Assembly: GCA_002633005.1 (NCBI GenBank)
Contig: NMRA01000304.1
Span: forward strand, 429,163 to 493,162
Direction of reading: 5' to 3'
DNA: 64,000 bases
DNA from: Phoronis australis
Lineage: Eukaryota; Phoronida; Phoronidae
In this document: positions 1 through 10,035 of the stretch, one piece after another
Position numbering within the stretch: position 1 is the first letter of the stretch
Layout: each line of letters starts with the position of its first letter
Notes under the pieces: generated by a model
Told to the model about the DNA's origin: nothing
Databases searched by the model: none
The model's input: the letters and a program-made list of their open reading frames with translations, nothing else
Made by a program: the position numbers and the translations under genes

Positions 1-638
1 CTCTGCAGACAAACTACTGACGTCGCTGCGTCATTTCTCAACTTCCTCACAAGTAAATGCAACACCTCTCGGCAAGGTGAGGTCGACCGTATGAGAGGCG
101 ATGTGGATATAAACCGATTAAGATGGTAAAAAAGACTAATTAAATCAGGTGGCATTCTCCTTTAAGGACATTCTAATTTATTACAAGCATGGTTTGCAAT
201 GTGTAGATGTCAACCTTTGCTAAAAATGCCATTATTTACAAACCGGTGATCAGCTAATTTTAGCAATTACTTTTTAGGAAAATTAATAGAGAATCCCCAT
301 ACTACCAGAAATCACAGCTAAATAAGTTAGGAGCCTCACTATATCATCTACTCGCCAACATATCAAACAGATGCAAACAACATCAAATAGACATAATGGA
401 AAGACATAGACACTCGGGTAAATTTTTTGACAGAAAGCACAGGTTTACTGTGACTTTTAAGTTTTAATTTCTTCAAAGTCACTTTTGCCAAAAGTTACAC
501 TTTTCCGTCATACAGGATCCCAATTTGAAGACGTTTTACTGCACTGTCCAACCAAAGGTTGAGTCAGAGATCAAATACTGTAACATCAGTAGACAATTAA
601 TGGCCTTATTAATTCAAAAGAACTGCTCACCAACTTAC
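1..638 (-). other. IFT88 intron (incomplete)
   Basis: No further IFT88 exon or recognisable repeat was found here. The next expected coding segment, the TPRs after TNLSFLYYL, must lie left of the window. Confidence 0.6.
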
Positions 639-725
639 CAAGTAGTAGAGGAACGAAAGATTTGTCGCCGCAGTACTAGCCACTTTTGTATCCTTCTTTT
701 CAAAAGATTTCAGAGTTTCAGCTGC
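639..725 (-). CDS. IFT88: IFT88 coding exon 10 (last in window)
   Basis: This exon has 29 codons reading AAETLKSFEKKDTKVASTAA then TNLSFLYYL, as in the vertebrate VETLKVFEKKDSRVKSAAATNLS. The acceptor is CTTCACAG and the donor TTG/GTAAGT. The next exon is not found between positions 1 and 638. Confidence 0.94.
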
Positions 726-3700
726 CTGTGAAGTAGAGGAAAAAAATGAGAAAGATATTGGGAGAAAAAGATCCAAGTTTCGTGAATACCCATGCATTCA
801 AAATTAGCACTGTTTATAGTGCTGAACCTAACAATCAGAACAATCAGAGAAACTACCAAATCTATGCTATAATCCTGCTAAATTAGGAATACTAAGTCAC
901 TGTCTTAAGAACACTGAAATGTATTCCATACACAAACAGAGGTTTTTGGTGTACTGTACGTGACTTTACACGTCCAAAAGATTATCTACATGACCCAAGA
1001 AGGTCAACTTTTGTTATCTATTATTTCCTATTGTTTATGGCAGTAAGACTGTCAATGCACTCATTTCAAATAAACCTATTAGTAATTTAATGTTACTGAT
1101 GTCATGACATACCTCCGGGATTGTGAAACAACGTTATTGACACTGACAACGCTTGAAAATAAAAATGAACTCAATCTTCAAGGAAGTTTTCTCTGCGGTA
1201 ACTTATTCCGACAAAAAAGTAAACTTAACAAATCTCACCGAGGATTGAGAAAAAAAGCCCAAAGTTGACTCTGATTGTAGGTAGGATATCTAATGACAAC
1301 TTTAATCAAAACACACTGCATGAACTTAAAAGATGCAACTAGTTTTGATTTGCTAAACATGCTAATAGGTGATAAATAAATAAAATTTAAAGTTCCAGTA
1401 TGAAGTTAATTGTTTTTTTTTCAATACTGCCCTAACAGGATCCAACTAAATACTTTCTGAAGAAAACTACAAAAATTCAGTAAACAAAACCGGTTAGACA
1501 TGCTGTGTTGTGACAAAATGACAGCCACAAAATGGAGGAGTAGTTGAGAAATGACAAGTGATGAGTAACATACAACGTACATGTAACTAAAATTACAATT
1601 CGCGTATAGACCTGAAACCCTTGCTTATTCAATTGTGTTATTTTGCGAGATCTTGTGCGATTTTACTTCCCCTCCCCGAGTTTTTTGCGTCCACGGAACT
1701 CCCCCCCTGCACTATCACGAAACTTGTGATTGTTAGTTTTGAAGATCTTTTTTCATTTCATTGCAGTTACCAATTTTGAATCTCTAATGGCATAACACTT
1801 AATGGCCAGCAAAGATGAATAATACCAAAAGTAACCTTTTGCAATTTTTTAAAATAGAGAAAAATGCATATCGATGTACTTATTGACATAATTCGATCGA
1901 TGGAACTCTTTCTGAATTGAACTTTAATTAGAGAAATCAAAGGAAAGAGTATAAGCAAGAATTATCAGTCTTCATAAACTGATTCAAAACAACACAATAC
2001 TACGCAAAGTAAAGTGTGTCTTTAAGTCTAAAGTTTGAAAGTTTGAATGCTACTTCTGTCACAGCGGTGTTCACCAAATCCAAGGTGACACACATGATGG
2101 CTTGACGACATTGTTGCTATCATGCATATAGCCAACTACAGTAAAATGGAGCCCAGCTCCTGCAATCTCTGTTGGTGTATTATTCTAGTGTTGCTCTAAA
2201 CGACCTGAACAACAAAAACATCAGAAACACCAGAGTTCTGACACAGACGGGATGGTATACACTCATAATTACAAACCTGTTGCACCTCAACCTAGATTAT
2301 ATCGAAAATGTACATTAGTTTCATGCTGAACAACCAAAGATACATAGTAAAATATACCTGAGAATAACAATTGAAAATGAGAGGCCCACAATAACTCAAG
2401 TTTCGTCCCACTACTATCGGCAATTTCAGACGAATCGCTAAAGATTCCGGAATAGAAGTCCCATACAGTGTCACATAAGAGCAACTAAAAGCCTGAAAGT
2501 CAACTAACAAGGCAAGATAAATGTCTTAATTTTACACACCACGCAATGTACTGAGTGGAGGTCATTAACAGGTGCTCCAGCAAGTAAGTCTGCTACAAAC
2601 TTGTTTTCTAGTTTGAAGTGTGGAATTTTTACCATGACCTTATCAGTTCATGTGGCTTTAGGAATTGACTTTTGAGATATCAACATTTTCTAATACAAGC
2701 TTACATGTGAACTTTTAAAATACAGTGGTACTGACTGACATTGAAACTGACTCTTCAATTACGGTAGAAGATGAGTTTTAAGCAGCTGACAGGATGGCAG
2801 ATTTCCCCTTCTTCAGCACAGTACAGTGTCAGAGTGCCCCTTACCTGTTGAAATTCTTTTTGCTTCAAGAACATGATAGCTTTGTCAATTTCAAGGTCGT
2901 TAGCCAGTTCTACGTAGGGGGACACTTTAACCTGGTCAACGCACCTAGACAAACAAGAGGAAACAGTCATGATGCAACAAAACACAGCGTTTGAATTTTT
3001 TTCAGGTTACATTACCATGATCGAGATCAGTGTACATCACAAACTACAGGCGGATGGATGGATGGATGGACACACAGACAGACAGACAGACAGACAGACA
3101 AACTATCTACAAAGAATAGAGTGAGATATGCAGCAAATAGCAAAGGGAGATATTGAATGGGATGAATGAATACCATTGATAAAAACAAGCCTGACACAAT
3201 GTATACAGAGCATACTAACCCTGGCCACATTAATGACAAGGTACACAAAGTGTACAAAGGTTCTAAGAAGCTCTTATGCTTAGATAGGTTTGCTGTTCGG
3301 CAGACCATCCAGTTTATTACTGGACGTTGCAAGTTAGCTTGTCAGCGAAACCTAACAGGCCGCATGACATGCTCAAACTGCAATAAAGTGCGGTATGGAA
3401 ACCATGACTCCTCAACATTTAGTTGAGATTTGACGTGCCTATCAAAGATTTTGCAATATACTAAACGATGGACACACACCCTGCCTGAAGGAAAGGGATA
3501 GATCATTCAGGTTCGATAGACTTCCCAACTTCCTGAGGTTAACTGGCAGATTGGAAGACATTGGACTTTACCTATGGGGAACCCATGATGCAGGGTCACC
3601 ACGAGTCAGTGCAATGGGCCCGGCCTTGTGACCAAAGCACGCCTGGTGCACCACAAGAGGCATCAGGCCACCTGTCTACATTTTAACAGTGTAGAAAGAG

Positions 3701-6700
3701 TAACACTCTATGAAAAGCATATAATTGTCGTTTAAAAAAACAATAAAAAGGTGTTGTTGCCTAGGAAATCATCAGTCAGACAGACTCAATATAACTTGAT
3801 AATTTGGAACATACCAGTCATAACCTGCAGCAAACGACATCTCTACAGATGGCGCTATCAGTTTAGCCGCAGTCTTGATGAATCGATCTGCCTCACTTTT
3901 GCGTTCTCTCTCGGTTTGACGAAGTGGGTCGTTCTTAATCACCTCAAGTATCAGGTTATGTTGTTTATCATCCTAAAAGTAGGAACGGAAAAATAACATA
4001 AACATATTAAAAACATACATAAAGGCAATTAAAACAATAAAAATTAAAGTGAGATCGTGAGTGTACACCCTTTACTCTCAACAAATGTTATGTTGAAAAT
4101 CCTAGGAATTACAACCATGAGTCTCGCTAAATTTCATTTTGTGTTTTCCCGGAGGTGTAATTCAAGTAATGAAACTATGTTTGGGGAGGCCATTGTTGGT
4201 GGCACTTTTGGCATGATAAATAGTTTCAAACTTGTTTGATCCAAGGTTGTAGTTGCAGATTTTTGATAAGCTGAAAACGTGCGCAATCTCATTTAAAGTA
4301 AACAAAAATCAATAACTTTTTGATGAAATCAAAACACTCAAGAATATGCACGAAACCTTGTTGTGTCGTAAATTAAGAGCCTGAAAAACATGATATTGGA
4401 ATTATATCTATATGGTATGGTGGCAGATACTCAAATTCCCATGGAATCTTGCAATGTCGCCTAAAATCAATTTAATGAAATTTTTGCAGAACATAATGTA
4501 CTGATTCAAATGTGATTATACATTACTAGGTGACCTGAATTTTAAGAACCAGTTTGATGCAAGTAACTCACTGGAGAAAACTGGTTCTCAAAATGCGAGA
4601 CTCCTGCGAGTGACCATTACCCTCTAACTGTATCTGACAACAAAGGTACAGCTCATTCTTCCACCATTTGATTGTAAAAAATGTCCAAACCAAGGCATGA
4701 GCGCCGATACCCTCACTATCCCCAAGAGGTGGCGCTGTGATAGAGAGCATACACCCAATTTAATAAATGAACTTTTGCATTACAGTGACTAAAACAGTGG
4801 GCTCGGTATCAAATCTATCTTGGCACCTTATATAGGGAAATTTTCATATTCCAAAATACTAACACTGTGAGGTAGGTACTTGTCTTCATCGTCAACCTTC
4901 AAGTCGACTGTCAGCATCTTCTGGAATGCGCGCTTCATCTTGTCTCGGTCTCCTATGGCGAAGTAGCACAGCACAAGATTGAAGGCCGTCTTGAAGTTGG
5001 GGTTCTCTGTCATGATATGCTCGAATGACGTGATGGCGTCATTGTACTGGCCCATCTTGACAAACGTCAAACCGATATTCTGCATAATCTTGATCCTGGA
5101 TAGAAGTTCGTACACAGTGGTGAATCATTTTTACTAATTCTGGGTCCAGCAGACAAAAGCTTACCGTAAAACAAGATTCGTTTCACACAAATGCTGCCTG
5201 TGGTGCTTGAAACATGTGGGCCAGGCTGAAGATGCTTTTATGAACGTTTAGTTGTCTCAAAGCACCAACAGTAATTTTTATGTGCCAAAGTTGGAGTACC
5301 AAGTTTACTATACTGTAGACGTCACAGACTCAATCACATTTCATATGAATATAAACTGTAATTTATATTTTCAAACTAACAAGAAAGGAACTGCTGAGGT
5401 ATGGATTAAATTGCCGACACCAATATATCGAACCTTTAGACCTTTAGATCAGCTGCAATATCATACAACTCACCTCATTTCTTTATGCGTATTGGGTACT
5501 TGATCGAGAGCCATGCGGTAGAACTTGATGGCCTTAGGGTAGTTTTTCTGCTCAAAGTAGATGTTTCCCATATTAACCTTGAGACGACCTGCGTTGCTGA
5601 ACATCTTGTTCTTGACGATGACTTGGTAAGTGTTGAGGGCCTCGCCATACATTTCATTGGCTGCATACTGATTGGCCAGATTGAAAAGAACCTATGGGAA
5701 GCAGACGGCATTTACTGATGAATGATGGGAATTATCTTAACACGGAACATGACAATGAGTGGCAAATTTGGGCAAATTATAGTTGAGTCCCCGATGCCTA
5801 AATGTTGCAGTCTTTTCTCTGAACTTGTGTTCAAAAAACCAAAATCCTGAAAACAAATTACAGCATTTCTATATCCCTAAACATGTCCTAATAAACACCA
5901 TATTGATTCTGATCAAGCCCTCTTCAGTCATATCTGTAACAAACGTAAGACGTCTCTTTCTCATGTCGATTTAACTAAAACAAGACAAACCATAAAAAGG
6001 ATGTTCAGTTTCCAGAGTTCAACTCTCAACAGTGACTTAGTCTCAGTTCACATTTAACACCGCCCGTTAACCTTCCACAAATTTTAAATGAAATTGTGCG
6101 CATCTAAATTGTACCACGCTTTTAACATTTTCAAAACACTCTAAACAGACTCAACAGAGACAACAGTTTTAAATAACACATTATAACATCAGCAGCTGTG
6201 ATCAGAAAGAGCAGGTTCATGGATACTTACAGAGTAAGTCAGATCCAAATTAATCTGATCTGAGCTAGCCATCTGCTCCCTCTCTCGAACCAACACTCTC
6301 TCCTTGCGCCCAGCTTCCTTCGCTTTCTCTAATGCCTGAAGTGGAAATTTTACATTTTAGGAGTAGGAGGAAAATGTCGAGTGTAGGTCATCAGTTAAAT
6401 TGTGAGAGAAGTTTCTATCATTGCGTACCAGTAAGATTACTCAAACCTCCTTAGGCAAACGCACTACTTACACATTGTCGCGGAGGAGTGACACTGTGCA
6501 ATAATGAGTACTTTGGTTTTTCAAACAAATGAACATCCGGTAATTTCGATTGGCTGAGTGAATTGAAATCCCTCAGCTGACTTGCAGCTGCAGCAATAAC
6601 ACTCTACTCAAATATGTACTCCATGATAATTCAAGGTAACAAAATATCAGGTAAAACAACAAATCCCGATTCAACATACTTTCCAGCTCAGTTCTGTATC

Positions 6701-9700
6701 AGTTGTTTATGAGAGACGATCAAACCAAGACGTGCGTGATGAGCCCTACACCTGGAATTCTGCGTCAGGAAGTAACATTATACAATCATGTTACTCCTCA
6801 GTGTGGCTCTTTATTGTAAAAGAAGTTTTATTGGCTTACTTTCTTAATTGTTCATTTATTGCTATTCTGAAAATAAATGTAGAAAAAGGGCTATAGAACA
6901 AAGAAAAAAGAAAATTTCCAAACGGGATTACATCATACTACATAAGTCCCCTACCAAGTTAAACTCTCCTCTGTAGTTAGCCATGCAACTTTCTTCAATC
7001 AGTTCATTGACTTTCTTCTCCAGTATTTTTATTTTCTCTTCCGGTGTGTCTTCATCCTTCTTTTCAAGAGCTGGCGCTGGTCCCTGTGCTTGACCTTGAT
7101 TCATAGGGTCAAATGCAGCACCTGACAATGGAATATTTCCAAGTTGAACTGACAAGAAGTTAACAAGCAACAACAGTACATTTCTGCACTTTCATACCAA
7201 AACACCTGGATTTTAATTGAAAGTAAGCAAGCATTTGACGTTCCTCTTAAAAATATGGTATCTTGTTACAAATATCTTTGAGCAACTTACTAAGAAATAG
7301 CTCTGTCACACAGCGGAGCGAAAATCAAAAATTTTATGTTCAAGCAGCAACAAATCATTTGCAGGAATCGCAGAAACATCCCGCTCGTGGAAAATTGAAT
7401 GATTCATACAAACTGCAACATGACGTGCATAAACAAATGCCAATTCACTTGCACAAACATGATAAGCATGGACCACTTGACATCGCTAAATTCGTTATCA
7501 AAGAATGTTGCTGAGAACTGTGCTTTACTGATCACGTGCATAATCATACGCTACCCTTGATATCTACAGTAGTTCTTCACCAATTTAGCACAAAACAGGT
7601 GAAATGTTATTTTATCAAAATTTTTCAAATCAAGTGGAGAATTACAATGAGAGAGGATTTGTAGACAACCAGCACTTTAATGTTTCCTACTAACAGTACT
7701 TTGGTCTCAAAAGAAGAGAATACCCCTTTCTGAAACAGTTTTTATCATGTTCAAATAAGTGACACTGATGATTGTCATACAAGTAAACACACTTTTGTGC
7801 TCCCAAAAAGCTAAAGAGTGGTCAAGTCAATTGTAAGGAGTTGGGACTTCAACACCACATGATGAGCTTGATAACAAGAGAAGAAATCAAGTTACCTCTG
7901 TTCCCAGCGGATGTGAAGCCAGCAGCGCGGACAGCTGTCATTGGTCGAGCTCCGTCTGCACCACCGCCTGCACCCATAGAAGATGTCATACCAGTGCGTC
8001 CCCGTGCTTGTGTGGGAATCCGTGCATTAAGACCGCCACCGCCACCCAGGATAGGGGCCTTCATGCCTGTCGCCTGTAATGAAAGAATGTCATGGATATA
8101 AGTGATACCACTGGATACTGTAACTTCAGTTTCAATACAAACACAACTTGGTCCTTACATAAAAATCAACACTTAAAGTTACAAAGGCACACATATTACA
8201 CGAGGCTAGACCTAGGATGAATGACTCACCGGTGGCTTTCTTCCATGGCTAGTCTTGACAACAGCCTGTTTGAAGCCAGCATCATTCTCAAGGTCCTGCA
8301 ACACAACGAAATGCAATATTGGTTTCTGTTTCTCAGCATATAATTTCAAAGAGGCAAATTAACCAGATCGCAAGACTTTGCAAACACATCTTCCTGAATT
8401 AGCAGCCACTGAAGTGATTGGTCGGCGAGGTTGGAAAGTTGAACTGACCAATTGAATTCACTAACTTTGTCACATGTACAACTAGTGGCTTGCAGTCTAC
8501 GGAGCTTGCTCAAGATGTATGTCACTCTGATGACAACATACATACATGCACTATAGTTGCAATTGATTGACTTTGCATGGCAACCGGCTAAGGGATTTGA
8601 TTGGTTCTTGATGATGACTTCTAGCTTGCAGACCATCAGATGTCTTAACTGACTGACGAGGTGGAACCAGCAAAGTGAATAAAGAGAAGCCTGTATGTCC
8701 TCGAGTAGAGGGCAAAGTTCAACAATTTTACAAGGAAAATCATGACTAGGGAATTTAAAGAATCTGACAGTGCTCAAACAAAAAATAACTACAACAGAAA
8801 CAAAGTGTTAAGAAAACAGTGACAATTTTCTCCCCCCAGGAATGTTGTTGAACACTTTTAGGACAGTGACAGCAGTTATTAAGCTGACTATGGCCCCCTT
8901 TGAACACTTAAAGTTGCATTTTACCGCTGTTAAGTTGCCAACGTTGAATTCTCTGGGGTTTAAAACATCACAGAAGACAACCAATCATAAATTGTTGCTC
9001 GAGTGAGCTGGAAACTCAAGATACATGCAGTTTTAGGGTTGCTAAAACCTTAAAGCATTTTCTTGAATAGCTAGCTTCAATGTTTTTGTTGGTAATGGAA
9101 AAGAAAAATATAGACCGAGTAAAAGGTCTGACTCAATTTTGTAATTAGCCAGAACAGGGCGAAATGCAATTTTAAGATATTTTGAACATTTTTCATAAAA
9201 AGTACAAAAATCTTCAAACTGGAAGTATGGCCCAAAAGTGTCACTCCAAGTAAACTTTGTTCTCTCACTTTCCATTCTGTTAATTATATACTCAAATGTA
9301 GAGATGCCTTTCAATTGTCAGTCACACCTCCATTACATAACAATTTGTCGAATTTGTCTTGAGCAATGACGCTAGTAATTAAACTAATAACAACATCAAC
9401 CACTCAGACATACATTGTTATAAAACTTGTTCGCAATTAGCAAAACTACTGGTTTGAAAAATTCTTTTCATGAAGTTCAGTTTAATAAAAATCAACTAAA
9501 AATCTTCAAAACACATTTCAGTGTACGGTAAAGTTTCCATGAATTCAAACAAAAACGTCATTTCTTCATATTTCAAACACTCACTGTATTGCCAAAATGT
9601 TCAAAATTTCACCGGGTGTTTCTTGGCTACAGTCATACTACATAAAATTCTCAAATAACCAATTATTAAAGTAAAGGTTGTCTTTGGTTACTTTTGTTGA

Positions 9701-10035
9701 AACTTTATAAAATAGAATTTAACTGTTCCGCCATATTGTGTTCTAATTTTCAGAAACTTTATCACACAGAAACTATTAATTAGGACAAATGGAATATTAC
9801 TTCGTCAACTTTTTGAATAAAAATGACAATTTTGGTATTTATTCAAAGCCAAGTTCAGGAATTGCTGTAAGTATCATACTCCCAATTGACCAAAAAAGCC
9901 TTGAAAAATGTCAAATTCCCCTTCATCAGATTGTTACTGTCAACTTACGGCTGTGTCAAACGTAGCGTTGTAGTCATTAAAGCCAGAGTACAGATCATCC
10001 TCATCCTCCCCCGCCAGATGAACTTGTTCCATCAT
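639..10035 (-). CDS. IFT88: IFT88, intraflagellar transport protein 88 (5' half, ten coding exons)
   Basis: IFT88 is a TPR-repeat subunit of the IFT-B complex, which carries cargo along cilia during assembly. Ten exons on the minus strand join in frame: 10035-9949, 8295-8230, 8073-7896, 7148-6955, 6335-6231, 5691-5474, 5095-4864, 3972-3815, 2944-2845 and 725-639, giving 475 codons. Residues 1-110 are an acidic, then Gly/Arg-rich N-terminal tail containing the family segment RPMTAVRAAGF. Residues 150-200 are charged and helical (EEKIKILEKKVNELIEESCM). TPR-like helical repeats follow from about residue 211, for example IKIMQNIGLTFVKMGQYNDA. All borders are AG/GT and all phases agree. The vertebrate protein is about 820-830 residues, so somewhat over half is present and the rest lies left of position 1. 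The identification comes from recall of the vertebrate protein and is very secure; exact ends are by eye. Confidence 0.95.
726..2844 (-). other. IFT88 intron 9, nothing recognised
   Basis: This is A+T-rich intronic sequence. An open stretch near 2292-2510 was translated and does not match the IFT88 protein between exons 9 and 10, which join directly in phase. No repeat structure was seen. Confidence 0.6.
2845..2944 (-). CDS. IFT88: IFT88 coding exon 9
   Basis: This exon encodes CVDQVKVSPYVELANDLEID and KAIMFLKQKEFQQ after the split Trp codon. It matches the vertebrate YVELANDLEINKAVTYLRQK. The donor is CAG/GTAAGG in phase 0. Confidence 0.96.
3050..3104. repeat. Microsatellite (GGAT)n followed by (ACAG)n
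   Basis: A run of GGAT/ATGG tetramers passes into a run of CAGA tetramers within IFT88 intron 8. It is a simple sequence repeat, likely length-polymorphic. Confidence 0.95.
3166..3750 (+). mobile_element. Possible decayed non-LTR retroelement 3' end
   Basis: This plus-strand stretch in IFT88 intron 8 has an 87-codon open frame. It contains AVRQTIQFITGRCKLACQRN followed by a C-x2-C motif (TCSNC), reminiscent of the end of some retroelement polyproteins (an arginine-rich TGH-like segment then a zinc-knuckle remnant). Beyond its stop another frame reads FLRLTGRLEDIGLYLWG. An A-rich tail with AATAAA follows near 3733-3750. The resemblance is from memory and weak; chance is possible. Confidence 0.3.
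3815..3972 (-). CDS. IFT88: IFT88 coding exon 8
   Basis: This exon encodes DDKQHNLILEVIKNDPLRQT, a charged ERERKSEAD stretch, then AAKLIAPSVEMSFAAGYDW. The vertebrate counterpart is KNDHLRQMERERK...SAKLIAPVIETSFAAGYDWC. The last Trp codon is split TG/G. Confidence 0.96.
3973..4863 (-). other. IFT88 intron 7, nothing recognised
   Basis: No exon, RNA gene or ordered repeat was seen in this intron. Confidence 0.6.
4864..5095 (-). CDS. IFT88: IFT88 coding exon 7 (TPRs)
   Basis: This exon encodes IKIMQNIGLTFVKMGQYNDA, ITSFEHIM, then the next repeat with LCYFAIGDRDKMKRAFQKML and a linker ending DKYLPHS. The donor is AGT/GTTAGT, which keeps the frame into exon 8 (DDKQHNLI). Confidence 0.97.
5474..5691 (-). 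CDS. IFT88: IFT88 coding exon 6 (first TPRs)
   Basis: This exon encodes VLFNLANQYAANEMYGEALN and the repeat around GRLKVNMGNIYFEQKNYPKA, then IKFYRMALDQVP, i.e. the first TPR-like units. It ends HKEMR with the Arg codon split AG/G across the intron (donor GTGAGT). Confidence 0.97.
5692..6230 (-). other. IFT88 intron 5, nothing recognised
   Basis: A+T-rich intron between coding exons 5 and 6. The shorter intron 5096-5473 was also read and holds nothing recognisable. Confidence 0.6.
6231..6335 (-). CDS. IFT88: IFT88 coding exon 5
   Basis: This exon has 35 codons. It starts ALEKAKEAGRKERVLVRERE and ends INLDLTYS, an almost residue-for-residue match to the vertebrate KAKEAGRKERVLVRQREQ...INLDLTYS segment. 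It is phase 0 at both ends with donor TCT/GTAAGT. Confidence 0.96.
6336..6954 (-). other. IFT88 intron 4, nothing recognised
   Basis: A+T-rich intron between coding exons 4 and 5 with no recognisable element. Confidence 0.6.
6955..7148 (-). CDS. IFT88: IFT88 coding exon 4
   Basis: This exon encodes SGAAFDPMNQ, a Pro/Gln-rich linker, then the conserved charged helix KIKILEKKVNELIEESCMAN. The acceptor is CTTGTCAG, joining phase 1 from exon 3, and the donor is TTG/GTAGGG in phase 0. Confidence 0.95.
7149..7895 (-). other. IFT88 intron 3, nothing recognised
   Basis: Several short open frames are present but none resembles a known protein, and exons 3 and 4 join directly in phase. Confidence 0.6.
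7896..8073 (-). CDS. IFT88: IFT88 coding exon 3
   Basis: This exon encodes a Gly/Arg/Ala-rich disordered stretch (ILGGGGGLNARIPTQARGR and onward) ending in the conserved RPMTAVRAAGFTSAGNRG. It begins in phase 0 and ends after one base of a codon. Its base composition is clearly richer in G+C than the flanking introns. Confidence 0.93.
8230..8295 (-). CDS. IFT88: IFT88 coding exon 2
   Basis: This exon encodes 22 residues, DLENDAGFKQAVVKTSHGRK then PP. It corresponds to the vertebrate ELENDAAFQQAVRTSHGRRPP segment. The acceptor is TTGCAG, the donor CCG/GTGAGT, and it is phase 0 on both sides. Confidence 0.93.
8296..9948 (-). other. IFT88 intron 1, with an unexplained open frame
   Basis: The first coding intron. 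It contains a 143-codon minus-strand open frame at 8346-8777 with no recognised domain. In a 64 kb window this length can occur by chance. The remainder is A+T-rich with nothing recognised. Confidence 0.5.
9949..10035 (-). CDS. IFT88: IFT88 coding exon 1
   Basis: This exon encodes 29 residues starting MMEQVHLAGEDEDDLYSGF, matching the acidic N-terminus of IFT88 proteins (EEDDL...YNDYN). The start is the first of two adjacent ATG codons; either could be used. The donor reads GCC/GTAAGT, phase 0. A possible acceptor just upstream suggests part of the 5' UTR lies in a separate exon. Confidence 0.88.

Noticed and set aside
2287-2510. Open frames considered as a missing IFT88 exon
   Set aside because: The translation does not match IFT88, and the exons at 2845-2944 and 639-725 already join in phase with continuous homology.
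8346-8777. 143-codon minus-strand open frame in IFT88 intron 1
   Set aside because: Exons 1 and 2 join in phase across it and the translation has no recognisable domain; a frame of this length is expected by chance in a window this size.
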